In this document: positions 7,546-15,309 of the stretch, piece by piece
Numbering within the stretch: the stretch's first letter is position 1
Layout: each line of letters opens with the position of its first letter
Origin: VMCP01 sp964408945
GTDB lineage: Bacteria > Bacteroidota > Bacteroidia > NS11-12g > UBA955
DNA length: 64,000 bases
Assembly: GCA_964408945.1 (NCBI GenBank)
Contig: CAYPBJ010000007.1
Span: 24,345 to 88,344 of the forward strand
Reading direction: 5' to 3'
The notes under the pieces: model-generated
What the model saw: the letters and a program-made list of their open reading frames with translations, nothing else
Told to the model about the DNA's origin: nothing
Databases searched by the model: none
Program-made: the position numbers and the translations under genes

Positions 7546-8688
7546 TCAATCCAAATTTAGAGCAACCCCAATAACCATATTCTTTTGATAATCTGCACCT
7601 TGATTGGGTTTGAATAAGGAAGTTAGGGCATATTTTGCAAATATGGCTATGTCTTCATATTGGAAATGAATGGTGGGTTGAACCACAAAGTCATTGAGAT
7701 TGAAATCATCAAAGACTTTGTTGGTTTGGTCGTTGTTATGAACAATTTTAGTATGTGCACGCACCAAATAACCCGCTTCAATACCCAAGTTTAATTTGAA
7801 TCTGTAATTATCATTGGCTTTGTCTTGGAATCCAATGGAGATGGGAATTCCTATGTAATTGGATACCAATTTTGATTTCTTTTGTGGTACTAGGGCAAAT
7901 TGAGATTCAAATTCTGGGGCATTGGGTGTCAGAGTTACTTGTGAATTGCTGAAGCGGTAATTATTGATTGAGTATGATAAGCCATACCAAAATCTGATTT
8001 TCCCTCTGAATAAATTGAGCCCCCAATTCTGGTCAATGCAGAAATTTAAACTTTTCCCGTTTTGGAGTTCTGTCATTTCATAGGGTCTCAATACTGTGGT
8101 TGTAGGACCTTGTAGAGGCTGAAGCATTAAGTGTCCGCCATGCAATCGAAAGTTGGTAATCACCAATTCTGGTTTTCTTTTGCGGTGATTTCTTAATGAC
8201 TTTGAATCTTCATCACTCCATTCAAAATTGTCGTTAAACTCAAATTCAAATTCTTTAGGCGCTTCTGTTGAATCAAAAGCGGCTGGATCAATTGCAATTG
8301 GATCAATTTCATCATCCAGTTGGGCTTCCGCTGATGTTTCTTCTAATTCAAAAATTCGCGAAGTTGAACGATCGCCTTTTTTACGAACTTTGAGTTTAAC
8401 AACAGTTGAATCTTGATTTTTCAAAATGTTGACATCCAAATTAAAAAGATCCTCTAAACCAGAAATGGCTGGTGGTGGAATTTCAATGTTTGGGTTGTCT
8501 GATTTTGTTAAAATTTGGATTGTGTCAGCCCAAGCTTTTAGAGCTTCAGCATTTTTCTTCCAGTACAAAGATGAACTGTAGGTAGTATCCGTATAAAAGA
8601 TGATTTTATGGGATTTTTGCTGGCCTAAAACAGGCTTAAGCGAAAAGAGGGCTCCAATCAGAATGATGATATGATGTATGTTTTTCAT
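7546..8688 (-). CDS. Exported outer-membrane beta-barrel-like protein in the ECF sigma operon
   Basis: 380 residues with a signal peptide (about 1-22, MKNIHHIIILIGALFSLKPV, ending VLGQ). An acidic, low-complexity middle (about 120-175, rich in Asp, Glu and Ser) is followed by a region of alternating polar and aromatic strands (about 200-380) that resembles a small outer-membrane barrel with short loops, e.g. GKIRFWYGLSYSINNYRF. It starts 2 nt after the putative anti-sigma gene, so it is the third gene of a sigma - anti-sigma - envelope protein operon. A role as target or sensor of that system is inference. No named family was recognised. Confidence 0.6.
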   Translation of the reverse strand: MKNIHHIIILIGALFSLKPVLGQQKSHKIIFYTDTTYSSSLYWKKNAEALKAWADTIQILTKSDNPNIEIPPPAISGLEDLFNLDVNILKNQDSTVVKLKVRKKGDRSTSRIFELEETSAEAQLDDEIDPIAIDPAAFDSTEAPKEFEFEFNDNFEWSDEDSKSLRNHRKRKPELVITNFRLHGGHLMLQPLQGPTTTVLRPYEMTELQNGKSLNFCIDQNWGLNLFRGKIRFWYGLSYSINNYRFSNSQVTLTPNAPEFESQFALVPQKKSKLVSNYIGIPISIGFQDKANDNYRFKLNLGIEAGYLVRAHTKIVHNNDQTNKVFDDFNLNDFVVQPTIHFQYEDIAIFAKYALTSLFKPNQGADYQKNMVIGVALNLD

Positions 8689-8690
8689 AA

Positions 8691-9539
8691 TTATTGAATT
8701 AAAGTAGTTTGAATGAATCGGGTATTGGTTCCTAGGCGCATGTCTACTTGCGGAATCAAATGGTTTTGTCTTTTCCTAGGTAGCAACTGCATTTTGGGTA
8801 ATCTTCCATAGCGAAGGTTTTGGGCAACGTCTAATAGAAACTCAGTTTGATCTGCCTCCGTAAGTTCAGTTTCGTCGTCTTCAAAACCAGTATATACAAT
8901 TTGAATTTCTGGTTCAGAATTCACTTTTGCAAATTCAGAATGGGTATTTGTGCTGGGGGACGTAAAATCCTGAGAAGCATCATCTATGATGGGAATAACC
9001 CTAAATGGTTTGTTTTTAGATGCATCAACCTTTGCAATTAGAGTTGAAGCTTCAGCAGTGGTAAGTGCTTGACTATCTTTTTGATGTTGAAGGATATAGG
9101 CGTTTATTTCTGAGTTCGCTAGTGGTTTGACTCTTGTGGTTGAAGCAATTTTTAAAGTTGACTCGGTCTGCAAGGGTTTGTTTTCTGAAACGGTTAACAG
9201 GGATTTTGAAGGGAGAGCATTGTTAGTTGCATGGGGAGATTCATAATTGGTGAAGATGAATAGGGCAATGGCAGCAGCGGAGCTCAAAATCAAGGTTAAA
9301 TTTCTCCAGACTTTAAAATTTACTGCAGAAGTTTTTAGAAGTATTGATTTGTTGGGGTATTCGGCTGGTTCTGGTTTTAGATAGGTTAGGCTTAATTCGC
9401 GATAAAAAGAATGGTAATTTGCATTTGACTCAATGATTTTGAGTGTTTGTTCGCTTTCTTTTTCGGAAAGATTGCCTTCCAAAAGTTCGAAAATTTGCCA
9501 TTGAATTTCTTCGGGGATGTGGTTCTGTGTGTTCATCAT
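8691..9539 (-). CDS. Putative membrane-anchored anti-sigma factor
   Basis: 282 residues. The N-terminal 60 residues (EEIQWQIFELLEGNLSEKES and onward) resemble the compact cytoplasmic sigma-binding domain of anti-sigma factors, though without a clear zinc motif. One transmembrane helix follows at about 81-98 (LTLILSSAAAIALFIFTN), then a periplasmic part of about 180 residues of unknown fold with a basic C-terminal segment (LPKMQLLPRKRQNH). Its start overlaps the stop of the ECF sigma gene by 4 nt (ATGA), the arrangement expected for a sigma/anti-sigma pair. Function is inferred from topology and position rather than strong motif identity. Confidence 0.6.
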   Translation of the reverse strand: MMNTQNHIPEEIQWQIFELLEGNLSEKESEQTLKIIESNANYHSFYRELSLTYLKPEPAEYPNKSILLKTSAVNFKVWRNLTLILSSAAAIALFIFTNYESPHATNNALPSKSLLTVSENKPLQTESTLKIASTTRVKPLANSEINAYILQHQKDSQALTTAEASTLIAKVDASKNKPFRVIPIIDDASQDFTSPSTNTHSEFAKVNSEPEIQIVYTGFEDDETELTEADQTEFLLDVAQNLRYGRLPKMQLLPRKRQNHLIPQVDMRLGTNTRFIQTTLIQ

Positions 9540-10024
9540 AGGTAGTCCTCCATGCTTCCTAGGTGTTCTTGTAGTTGTTTTCTTCCTCTGAAAATATTGA
9601 TTTTTACTTGGGCCTCCGTGATACTCAAAATATCTCCGATTTCCTGATAACTATATCCTTCATAATCTCTGAGCAATATCACGTTGCGCTGAATGTCGGA
9701 GAGTTTGGAAAGAGCACGCTCAAGAACGCGCTTTAAGTCTTTGAAGTCCGCCCCCTCCGATGATGGTTCCTTGAATTTTGTTGTTTCCATATCTGCTTCT
9801 TTACGCTGTTTTCGAATCATATCGATGGTGAAGTTATACGCCACACGGAAGAGAAAAGCTTTGCTCTTCTCTGGGTCAACGGTATTCCTGTTAATCCATA
9901 ATCTTTCGAATGCAGTTTGGACAATTTCTTGGGCATCTTCAGCGACTTTGATATTTTTGAGAGCAAATCGATAAAGAGCATCGCTATGTGCTTCCACAAT
10001 ACGGTTGAACTCTTTATAATCCAT
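9536..10024 (-). CDS. ECF-type RNA polymerase sigma factor
   Basis: 162 residues. Region 2 spans about 5-75 (DALYRFALKNIKVAEDAQEI and FLFRVAYNFTIDMIRK, the -10 recognition part). Region 4 spans about 105-155, with LSDIQRNVILLRDYEGYSYQ and EIGDILSITEAQVKINIFRG as the helix-turn-helix. There is no region 1 or 3, as expected for group 4 sigma factors. The gene heads a three-gene operon with a putative membrane anti-sigma factor (4-nt overlap) and an exported barrel-like protein. It is divergent from a methyltransferase gene across 54 nt. The inducing signal cannot be read from sequence. Confidence 0.92.
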   Translation of the reverse strand: MDYKEFNRIVEAHSDALYRFALKNIKVAEDAQEIVQTAFERLWINRNTVDPEKSKAFLFRVAYNFTIDMIRKQRKEADMETTKFKEPSSEGADFKDLKRVLERALSKLSDIQRNVILLRDYEGYSYQEIGDILSITEAQVKINIFRGRKQLQEHLGSMEDYL

Positions 10025-10041
10025 TCTCTTTTATAAAACGA

Positions 10042-10072
10042 TTGGCTAGGTCGATTAGTTACAATAACTTTG
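10042..10072 (+). promoter_or_regulatory. Promoter of the methyltransferase gene (TTG then TAACTTTG)
   Basis: TTG at 10042-10044 and TAACTTTG at 10065-10072 match the Bacteroidota -33 and -7 elements with 20 nt between them. The -7 box ends 6 nt before the ATG at 10079, so transcription would start at or next to the start codon. Confidence 0.55.
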
Positions 10073-10078
10073 AAGAAA

Positions 10079-10819
10079 ATGAACACGGAACAGAAACAAT
10101 GGTTCGAATCTTGGTTTGATACAGCGTATTATCATGCTTTGTATCAACACCGAAATGACGAAGAGGCCCGTATGTTTATTGCTACCATGGTCATGTATCT
10201 AAAGTTACAACCGCATCAACGTGTGTTAGATGTGGCCTGTGGCAAAGGTAGGCACAGCAGGGTGTTGCATGAGCACGGACTGAAAGTTCTAGGATTTGAT
10301 CTATCAGAGAACAGCATAAATGAAGCCAATATTTATTCTTCAGATGAACTTCAATTCAAGGTTCACGATATGCGTGAGCCCTTAAACGAAAGTCTATTCG
10401 ATGCTGCACTCAATCTTTTTACCAGTTTCGGATATTTCGATAGAAGCGAGCACGATTTGATTAGCCTCCGAAATATCTATAATTCCTTGTCTGATGGTGG
10501 GCATTTTGTGCAAGATTATTTGAATGCTGAACCTGTACTGAAGGAACTTCCATCGAAAGGAAACACAGAAATTGGAGGGGTGCATTACTCATGGACCAAG
10601 CATTTTCATCAAGGGCAGATAATTAAAGATATTGAAGTAAAGGACGGCGGAAAGATTCTCAATTTTCAAGAAAAAGTAAAAGCCTATTCTTTAGATGAAT
10701 TGAAATTTTTACACGAACAGGCGGGCTTTGAGGTTCAACAAATATTCGGTAACTATAACTTGGATAATTTTGATCCAGTAACTTCACCCAGATTGATATT
10801 GATATCTCAAAAAAAATAA
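10079..10819 (+). CDS. Class I SAM-dependent methyltransferase
   Basis: 246 residues from the ATG at 10079; the frame also opens at a TTG at 10070, but that overlaps the promoter box. The SAM-binding motif I is VLDVACGKGRHSRVL (about residues 45-59), with an acidic motif II loop in VLGFDLS and motif IV-like DAALNLFTSFGYF. It resembles the UbiE/COQ5-like small-molecule methyltransferases of Bacteroidota; the substrate is unknown. The PAP2 gene follows after 4 nt, so the two are probably cotranscribed. Confidence 0.85.
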   Translation: MNTEQKQWFESWFDTAYYHALYQHRNDEEARMFIATMVMYLKLQPHQRVLDVACGKGRHSRVLHEHGLKVLGFDLSENSINEANIYSSDELQFKVHDMREPLNESLFDAALNLFTSFGYFDRSEHDLISLRNIYNSLSDGGHFVQDYLNAEPVLKELPSKGNTEIGGVHYSWTKHFHQGQIIKDIEVKDGGKILNFQEKVKAYSLDELKFLHEQAGFEVQQIFGNYNLDNFDPVTSPRLILISQKK

Positions 10820-10823
10820 GGGC

Positions 10824-11396
10824 ATGCTTGATTTTCTACAGAGTATAGATGAGCAGATTTTTATTAAGATAAATCAAGATTGGGCCTGTCAGTGGATGGA
10901 TCCCATAATGATTATTTTGAGTTCAAGTAAAACATTCATTTTTTTGTACGTTTGGGCACTCATCGCTGCCATAAGAAAATTTAAAAAACGCGCTCTGATT
11001 CCCATTGCCGCCATGATTTTGAGCTTTGGTTTGGCCGATTCAATAAGTTCTAGGGTGCTTAAGCCCACATTCAAAAGGGTTCGTCCAGCCTTTGAAGAGC
11101 ATTTGCATGCCCGTTTTCCTGATGGTCAAGGGCATAATAGTTATGGATTTGTAAGCAGTCATTCAGCGAACTCTTTTGCCCTATATCCGTTGATTATTTT
11201 AATTTTGGTGGAAGAGGTAAAGTGGAGAAAGCCTTTGTTTTTCTTGATGATTTTTACCGCTGCAGCAATTGCTTATTCAAGAGTGTATTTAGGAAGGCAT
11301 TATTTTGGGGATGTTTTTTTCGGGGGACTTTTGGGCGCTTTAATTGGATGGGGAATTTGGACCATTTATAAACGGTATTTTCTACCCAAGTTATAA
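10824..11396 (+). CDS. PAP2-family membrane phosphatase
   Basis: 190 residues with several transmembrane helices. All three acid phosphatase motifs are present: KPTFKRVRP (K-x6-RP), SSHS (in place of the usual PSGH, still with the catalytic His) and SRVYLGRHYFGDV (SR-x5-H-x3-D). Members hydrolyse phosphatidic acid, undecaprenyl pyrophosphate or related lipid phosphates at the periplasmic side; which substrate applies here cannot be decided. It starts 4 nt after the methyltransferase and ends shortly before an enoyl-CoA hydratase gene with its own promoter box. Confidence 0.88.
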   Translation: MLDFLQSIDEQIFIKINQDWACQWMDPIMIILSSSKTFIFLYVWALIAAIRKFKKRALIPIAAMILSFGLADSISSRVLKPTFKRVRPAFEEHLHARFPDGQGHNSYGFVSSHSANSFALYPLIILILVEEVKWRKPLFFLMIFTAAAIAYSRVYLGRHYFGDVFFGGLLGALIGWGIWTIYKRYFLPKL

Positions 11397-11401
11397 TCTT
11401 G

Positions 11402-11409
11402 TACTTTTG
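11402..11409 (+). promoter_or_regulatory. -7 promoter box (TACTTTTG) for the enoyl-CoA hydratase gene
   Basis: Full match to TAnnTTTG, ending 4 nt before the ATG at 11414 and just after the PAP2 stop codon. This spacing predicts a leader of only a few nucleotides or none. Confidence 0.5.
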
Positions 11410-11413
11410 TGGC

Positions 11414-12193
11414 ATGTCGTATGAATTTATTTTAACGCATGCTGAGCTGGCCCCACAGGTTGCGGGCATTCAGTTAAATCGTCCGAAAGAATTAAATGCA
11501 TTGAATCTTCAATTGATGGGCGAAATAAAAGCTGCCTTAGAGCATTTTGACTCAGACGATTCTATCAGAGCCATTGTGATTTTTGGAAATGAGCGCGCTT
11601 TTGCTGCGGGTGCGGATATCAAGCAAATGGCAGGTAGAACTGCTGTTGACATGCTCAAAATTGATCAATTTTCAACCTGGGATAGTATCAGACGCACTAA
11701 GAAACCCATTATTGCAGCTGTAAGCGGCTTCGCCTTGGGTGGTGGATGTGAGTTGGCGATGCTTTGCGATATGATAGTGGCGAGTGAAACTGCCCAATTT
11801 GGTCAACCCGAAATCAATATAGGTGTCATGCCTGGTGCTGGTGGTACTCAGCGTTTGACTCGCGCGGTAGGAAAAGCACGTGCCATGGAGATGGTTTTGA
11901 CGGGTAATTTTATTTCTGCCGAGGAAGCTCGTGAAGCGGGATTGATTAACAAAGTGGTGCCTGTTGACTTATACTTAGATGAAGCCATCAAATTGGCGCG
12001 TAAAGCGGCTGAAAAATCACCCATTGCCATACAATTGGCCAAGGAGAGTGTATTGAAAGCGTTTGATACCGGATTGCAGGAAGGCTTGTACTTTGAAAGG
12101 AAGAACTTTTACATGTTATTCGCAACTGAAGATCAGAAGGAAGGCATGAGTGCTTTTGTAGAGAAGCGCAAACCAGATTTTAAAAACAGATAA
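11414..12193 (+). CDS. Enoyl-CoA hydratase/isomerase family protein
   Basis: A 259-residue crotonase-fold enzyme, probably hydrating 2-enoyl-CoA in fatty- or amino-acid degradation. Visible features are NRPKELNALN at the N-terminus, the oxyanion-hole segments AFAAGADIKQM and FALGGGCELAMLCDM, the second catalytic loop FGQPEINIGVMPGAGGTQRL with its Glu, and the C-terminal AFVEKRKPDF. The ATG at 11414 fits the family; an earlier TTG at 11399 overlaps the promoter box. It resembles short-chain enoyl-CoA hydratase (EchA/FadB type). A strong bidirectional terminator follows. Confidence 0.92.
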   Translation: MSYEFILTHAELAPQVAGIQLNRPKELNALNLQLMGEIKAALEHFDSDDSIRAIVIFGNERAFAAGADIKQMAGRTAVDMLKIDQFSTWDSIRRTKKPIIAAVSGFALGGGCELAMLCDMIVASETAQFGQPEINIGVMPGAGGTQRLTRAVGKARAMEMVLTGNFISAEEAREAGLINKVVPVDLYLDEAIKLARKAAEKSPIAIQLAKESVLKAFDTGLQEGLYFERKNFYMLFATEDQKEGMSAFVEKRKPDFKNR

Positions 12194-12210
12194 TTAAAAG
12201 TTGAAATCAT

Positions 12211-12242
12211 AAAAAAAGGCTGCCCTTGGGCAGCCTTTTTTA
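12211..12242. terminator. Bidirectional rho-independent terminator
   Basis: A run of A, then GGCTGCCC, a TT loop, GGGCAGCC and a run of T: an 8-bp GC-rich stem extended by A-T pairs. It sits between the convergent enoyl-CoA hydratase (+) and Omp28-like (-) genes and would terminate transcription from both sides. Confidence 0.9.
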
Positions 12243-12259
12243 TATTGCTTGTTTATTTA

Positions 12260-13225
12260 TTACTTAACGTCAGCGTAAGCAGAGTTAACATAGAACCAAG
12301 AAGTACCTTCTTTTTTCCAAACAATGGCAACTACAGCAGTATTGCTCTTGTTGAAGTTCCACCATCCGAAACCAAACCCACCAATTTGTGGCTTGATTTG
12401 ACCATCCAACATGTCTTTGAAACCTTGAGAAGGGGCTTTGAATGTGTATTTCGCGGTTTTCTCAATTTCAGTTCCGTTGGTTGGATTGCTCATCTCAACA
12501 TCACCAAAAGCAACTGGAGCATTTGTCCATGGTGTTGTGGTAGTATTTACACTGCTGTATTTAGCAGAACCACGAACAATGTTCTTGTGTTCTACTGAAG
12601 TATTACCTACACCAGATACGTTCTGATAAGCATTTACTGATTTCTCTATAACAACTAAAGAAGTGTAATAATCACCACCATCAGCGTTCAAAGCTTTCAT
12701 TTTGTATTTGATGTTGATGTCATTGCCGCTAGCAGTTGCGTTTAATGCAACACCAATTTGTGGAGCTACGTTAGCATTATAGCTGGTTGCAAAATCCTTA
12801 ATTTGTTGATCAGTTACACCGCTGTTACCCAAAACTGAGTTATCACAATAGAAATGTGGGATGTATCCGTTAGGCAAACATGCGCCATAAAGTTGACTTG
12901 AGAATGGAGCAAAGAAAACTGAGTCAGCAGGCTTGTCGTCACGCAATCCAATGGGAGTCAACATGGATAATGAACCTAATGCTGGGTGTAAATCTAAGCA
13001 AATCAAATCATCTGTTCCCATAGATGCCATAGCTTTCTTGAAAACTGGTCCACCTGAAGCACCGCAAGGTCCGCACCAAGTAGCAGTACTATAAATTAAA
13101 AGTGAACGTTGCTTATTGGCAACAGTCAATGGTTGGTCTCCACCACTTGGAGTTTCGTCTTTACAGCTCTGCATGAAACCTGCAGCACCTACTGAAATCA
13201 GAGCGATAAATAATAATTTTTTCAT
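12260..13225 (-). CDS. Omp28-related lipoprotein with thioredoxin-like CGPC site
   Basis: 321 residues. The N-terminus MKKLLFIALISVGAAGFMQSC carries a lipobox with Cys at residue 21. A thioredoxin-like segment follows (SLLIYSTATWCGPCGASGG, CGPC at about 52-55), with a further Cys pair in GACLPNGYIPHFYC. The C-terminal half is a beta-rich domain as in Omp28-related outer-membrane proteins of Bacteroidota. It is probably anchored to the outer membrane. CGPC suggests redox activity, but members of this family are uncharacterised to my knowledge, so enzymatic function is not claimed. The gene is monocistronic and ends at a terminator. Confidence 0.82.
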   Translation of the reverse strand: MKKLLFIALISVGAAGFMQSCKDETPSGGDQPLTVANKQRSLLIYSTATWCGPCGASGGPVFKKAMASMGTDDLICLDLHPALGSLSMLTPIGLRDDKPADSVFFAPFSSQLYGACLPNGYIPHFYCDNSVLGNSGVTDQQIKDFATSYNANVAPQIGVALNATASGNDINIKYKMKALNADGGDYYTSLVVIEKSVNAYQNVSGVGNTSVEHKNIVRGSAKYSSVNTTTTPWTNAPVAFGDVEMSNPTNGTEIEKTAKYTFKAPSQGFKDMLDGQIKPQIGGFGFGWWNFNKSNTAVVAIVWKKEGTSWFYVNSAYADVK

Positions 13226-13346
13226 TGTGTTACGATTGTTATTTTACGAAATAACGGATAATTCCTCTCATCACAAAAAAAATCAATGCGATTTTTCATT
13301 TTAATTCCCATAGAATTATCTTTTACTTTGCAGCGTCAAACAAGCT

Positions 13347-13922
13347 ATGCTAAATCTCATCTTATTTGGACCTCCAGGTGCTGGTAAAGGAACACAAAGC
13401 GAAAAGTTAATTTCAACCTATAATTTGAAGCACATTTCTACTGGAGATTTGCTTCGTGCAGAACGTCAAGCAGGCACCGAATTGGGAAATCAAGCCAATG
13501 AATATATTTCTAAAGGCGAATTGGTTCCAGATGCGGTTGTAATTGGTATGGTTCGAAATTATATGCAATCACACACCGAAGCAGCTGGATTTATTTTCGA
13601 TGGATTTCCAAGAACCATTCCTCAAGCCGAAGCTCTAGATCAAATGTTGAACGAATTCAATACTTCCATCTCTATGGTGTTGGGTCTTGAAGTGAATGAA
13701 GATGAATTAGTGAAAAGATTACTATTAAGAGGACAAACCAGCGGGAGGGTTGACGATCAAAATGAAGAGACCATCAGAAACCGTTTCCACGAATATTTGA
13801 ATAAAACCTTGCCTATCCAAGGATTTTATGCTGGACAAGATAAATACCACGGTATTAACGGCCTTGGCGAAATTGATCAAATCAATGCAGAGCTCTGCAA
13901 ATGGATTGACTCGGTAAACTAA
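13347..13922 (+). CDS. adk: Adenylate kinase, short form
   Basis: A 191-residue enzyme that interconverts ATP + AMP and 2 ADP. The P-loop is GPPGAGKGTQ (residues 8-17), the AMP-binding part HISTGDLLRAE, the substrate core FIFDGFPRTIPQAEAL, and the LID is short (LLRGQTSGRVDD), without the longer zinc-type insertion. This is the usual size in Bacteroidota. A weak -7 box, TTACTTTG at 13323-13330 (one mismatch), precedes it. It heads a run of five tightly spaced plus-strand genes ending with mnmA. Confidence 0.95.
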   Translation: MLNLILFGPPGAGKGTQSEKLISTYNLKHISTGDLLRAERQAGTELGNQANEYISKGELVPDAVVIGMVRNYMQSHTEAAGFIFDGFPRTIPQAEALDQMLNEFNTSISMVLGLEVNEDELVKRLLLRGQTSGRVDDQNEETIRNRFHEYLNKTLPIQGFYAGQDKYHGINGLGEIDQINAELCKWIDSVN

Positions 13923-13933
13923 TCCATTTTTAA

Positions 13934-14665
13934 ATGAACAATCTCAAGTGGGTATTTTTTGATTTAGACAATACCCTATGGGATTTTGATGCCAATGCCA
14001 GGGAGGCCTTAAAAGTACTTTTTGAACGTCATCAACTTCACTTACATTCAGATTATCACGTAGATCAATTTATTTCTCTGTATGAAGACGTAAACAAAGC
14101 GTATTGGAAGAAATACGAAAGCGGAGAAGTCTCAAAAGAGATTCTTCGAACTAAACGTTTTTCTGATACGTTTGATTTAATGGGTATTCAACCCGCTTTA
14201 CAACCATCGAATGTTTGGGAAGAATATTTAGAAATATGTCCTTACATGCCCATATTGATTCCCGGAGCATTGGAATGCCTGTCACTTGTTAGTCAGAAAT
14301 TCAAAGTTGGAATACTCACCAACGGATTTGAAGAGACCCAACAAATAAAACTTAAGTCCTCTGGCATTGGAGCATTTATTGATTTTATGCAATCTTCTGA
14401 GCGAGTTGGATTTCCTAAGCCCACCTCTGAATTTTTCTCTTATGTATTTGAAAGTCTTTCTATTGGGCCCACTGAATGTGTTTATATTGGAGATAATTTA
14501 GATACCGATGTATGGGGTGGCATAAATGCCGGAATTAAGACAGCCTTTTTTGATAAGGATAAGAATTTCCAAGATGTAACATTGCCTTCTGATTTGGAGT
14601 CAAATAAATTATTCGCAGGCAAGTTTTCTAATTTGGATGATTTTGCCCGTATTTTTGTAATATGA
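13934..14665 (+). CDS. HAD-family phosphatase, YjjG type
   Basis: 243 residues. Motif I is FFDLDNTLWDFD near the N-terminus (nucleophile Asp and acid/base Asp), motif II is GILTNGF, motif III is a Lys in the GFPKPTSEFF segment, and motif IV is YIGDNLDTDVWGG. The cap is helical. The closest match in memory is the YjjG/YfnB subgroup, which dephosphorylates pyrimidine and noncanonical nucleotides; the exact substrate is uncertain. It lies 11 nt after adk and overlaps the next gene by 4 nt (ATGA), so it is within an operon. Confidence 0.88.
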   Translation: MNNLKWVFFDLDNTLWDFDANAREALKVLFERHQLHLHSDYHVDQFISLYEDVNKAYWKKYESGEVSKEILRTKRFSDTFDLMGIQPALQPSNVWEEYLEICPYMPILIPGALECLSLVSQKFKVGILTNGFEETQQIKLKSSGIGAFIDFMQSSERVGFPKPTSEFFSYVFESLSIGPTECVYIGDNLDTDVWGGINAGIKTAFFDKDKNFQDVTLPSDLESNKLFAGKFSNLDDFARIFVI

Positions 14666-15309
14666 GAATTTTATTAACCTTGGCCTTGGGCCTATTTTCA
14701 ATCGGGACGAATGCTCAGTCTTTTCAAGCAGTTGAAGGTACCGATGTTCAATATTATCCCAGCGCGAATGGATTTATGGATTGTGCTATTCACCTGAAGA
14801 ATTTAACTCAGGCTCCAGTAGTGCTTCAATATAAAAAAGTAAGTGTCGATTTTCCTTCTACTTGGGACATCAGTTTTTGCGACAATCGCAATTGTTTTGG
14901 TGGATTTGTAGACGAAGATACCATGAGTGCAATCGCTCCTGATGATGAGAAAAATTCACTCAAATTAACGGTTTATCCAAACGGTAAATCAGATACGGCG
15001 GTTGTGGTTTATGAAGTTTGGAATAAATATTCACCCACAGATAAAATCACCTTAACGTTTACAATTATGGTTCGCTGGGGCGCATCGACTGAAAGTTATG
15101 AAATAGTAACTAGGGTATCTCCAAATCCCGCGAATGATTTTGTACAATTGCCAGTTGCTGATGCTCAGTTGTTAGACGTTCAAGGTAGAATTGTGTTAAA
15201 TACGAGTAAGGGTTGTTTGAGCCTTTCTGAAGTGCCTAATGGCATCTATTTTGTTCGTTTTGTGCAAAATAATTCTTGGGTAAATCAACGGTTGGTTGTT
15301 AAACACTAA
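14662..15309 (+). CDS. Small secreted protein with T9SS type A sorting domain
   Basis: 215 residues with a signal peptide (about 1-19, ending GTNAQS). The middle (about 20-140) is beta-rich with two nearby cysteines (SFCDNRNCFGG) and may be one immunoglobulin-like domain. The C-terminus has the Por secretion signature: VSPNPANDFVQL, then LLDVQGRIV, VPNGIYFVRF and final LVVKH. It is therefore predicted to cross the outer membrane through the type IX system and be surface-attached or released. Function of the passenger is unknown. It overlaps the upstream gene by 4 nt and the downstream gene by 1 nt (TAATG), so translational coupling is likely. Confidence 0.85.
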   Translation: MRILLTLALGLFSIGTNAQSFQAVEGTDVQYYPSANGFMDCAIHLKNLTQAPVVLQYKKVSVDFPSTWDISFCDNRNCFGGFVDEDTMSAIAPDDEKNSLKLTVYPNGKSDTAVVVYEVWNKYSPTDKITLTFTIMVRWGASTESYEIVTRVSPNPANDFVQLPVADAQLLDVQGRIVLNTSKGCLSLSEVPNGIYFVRFVQNNSWVNQRLVVKH

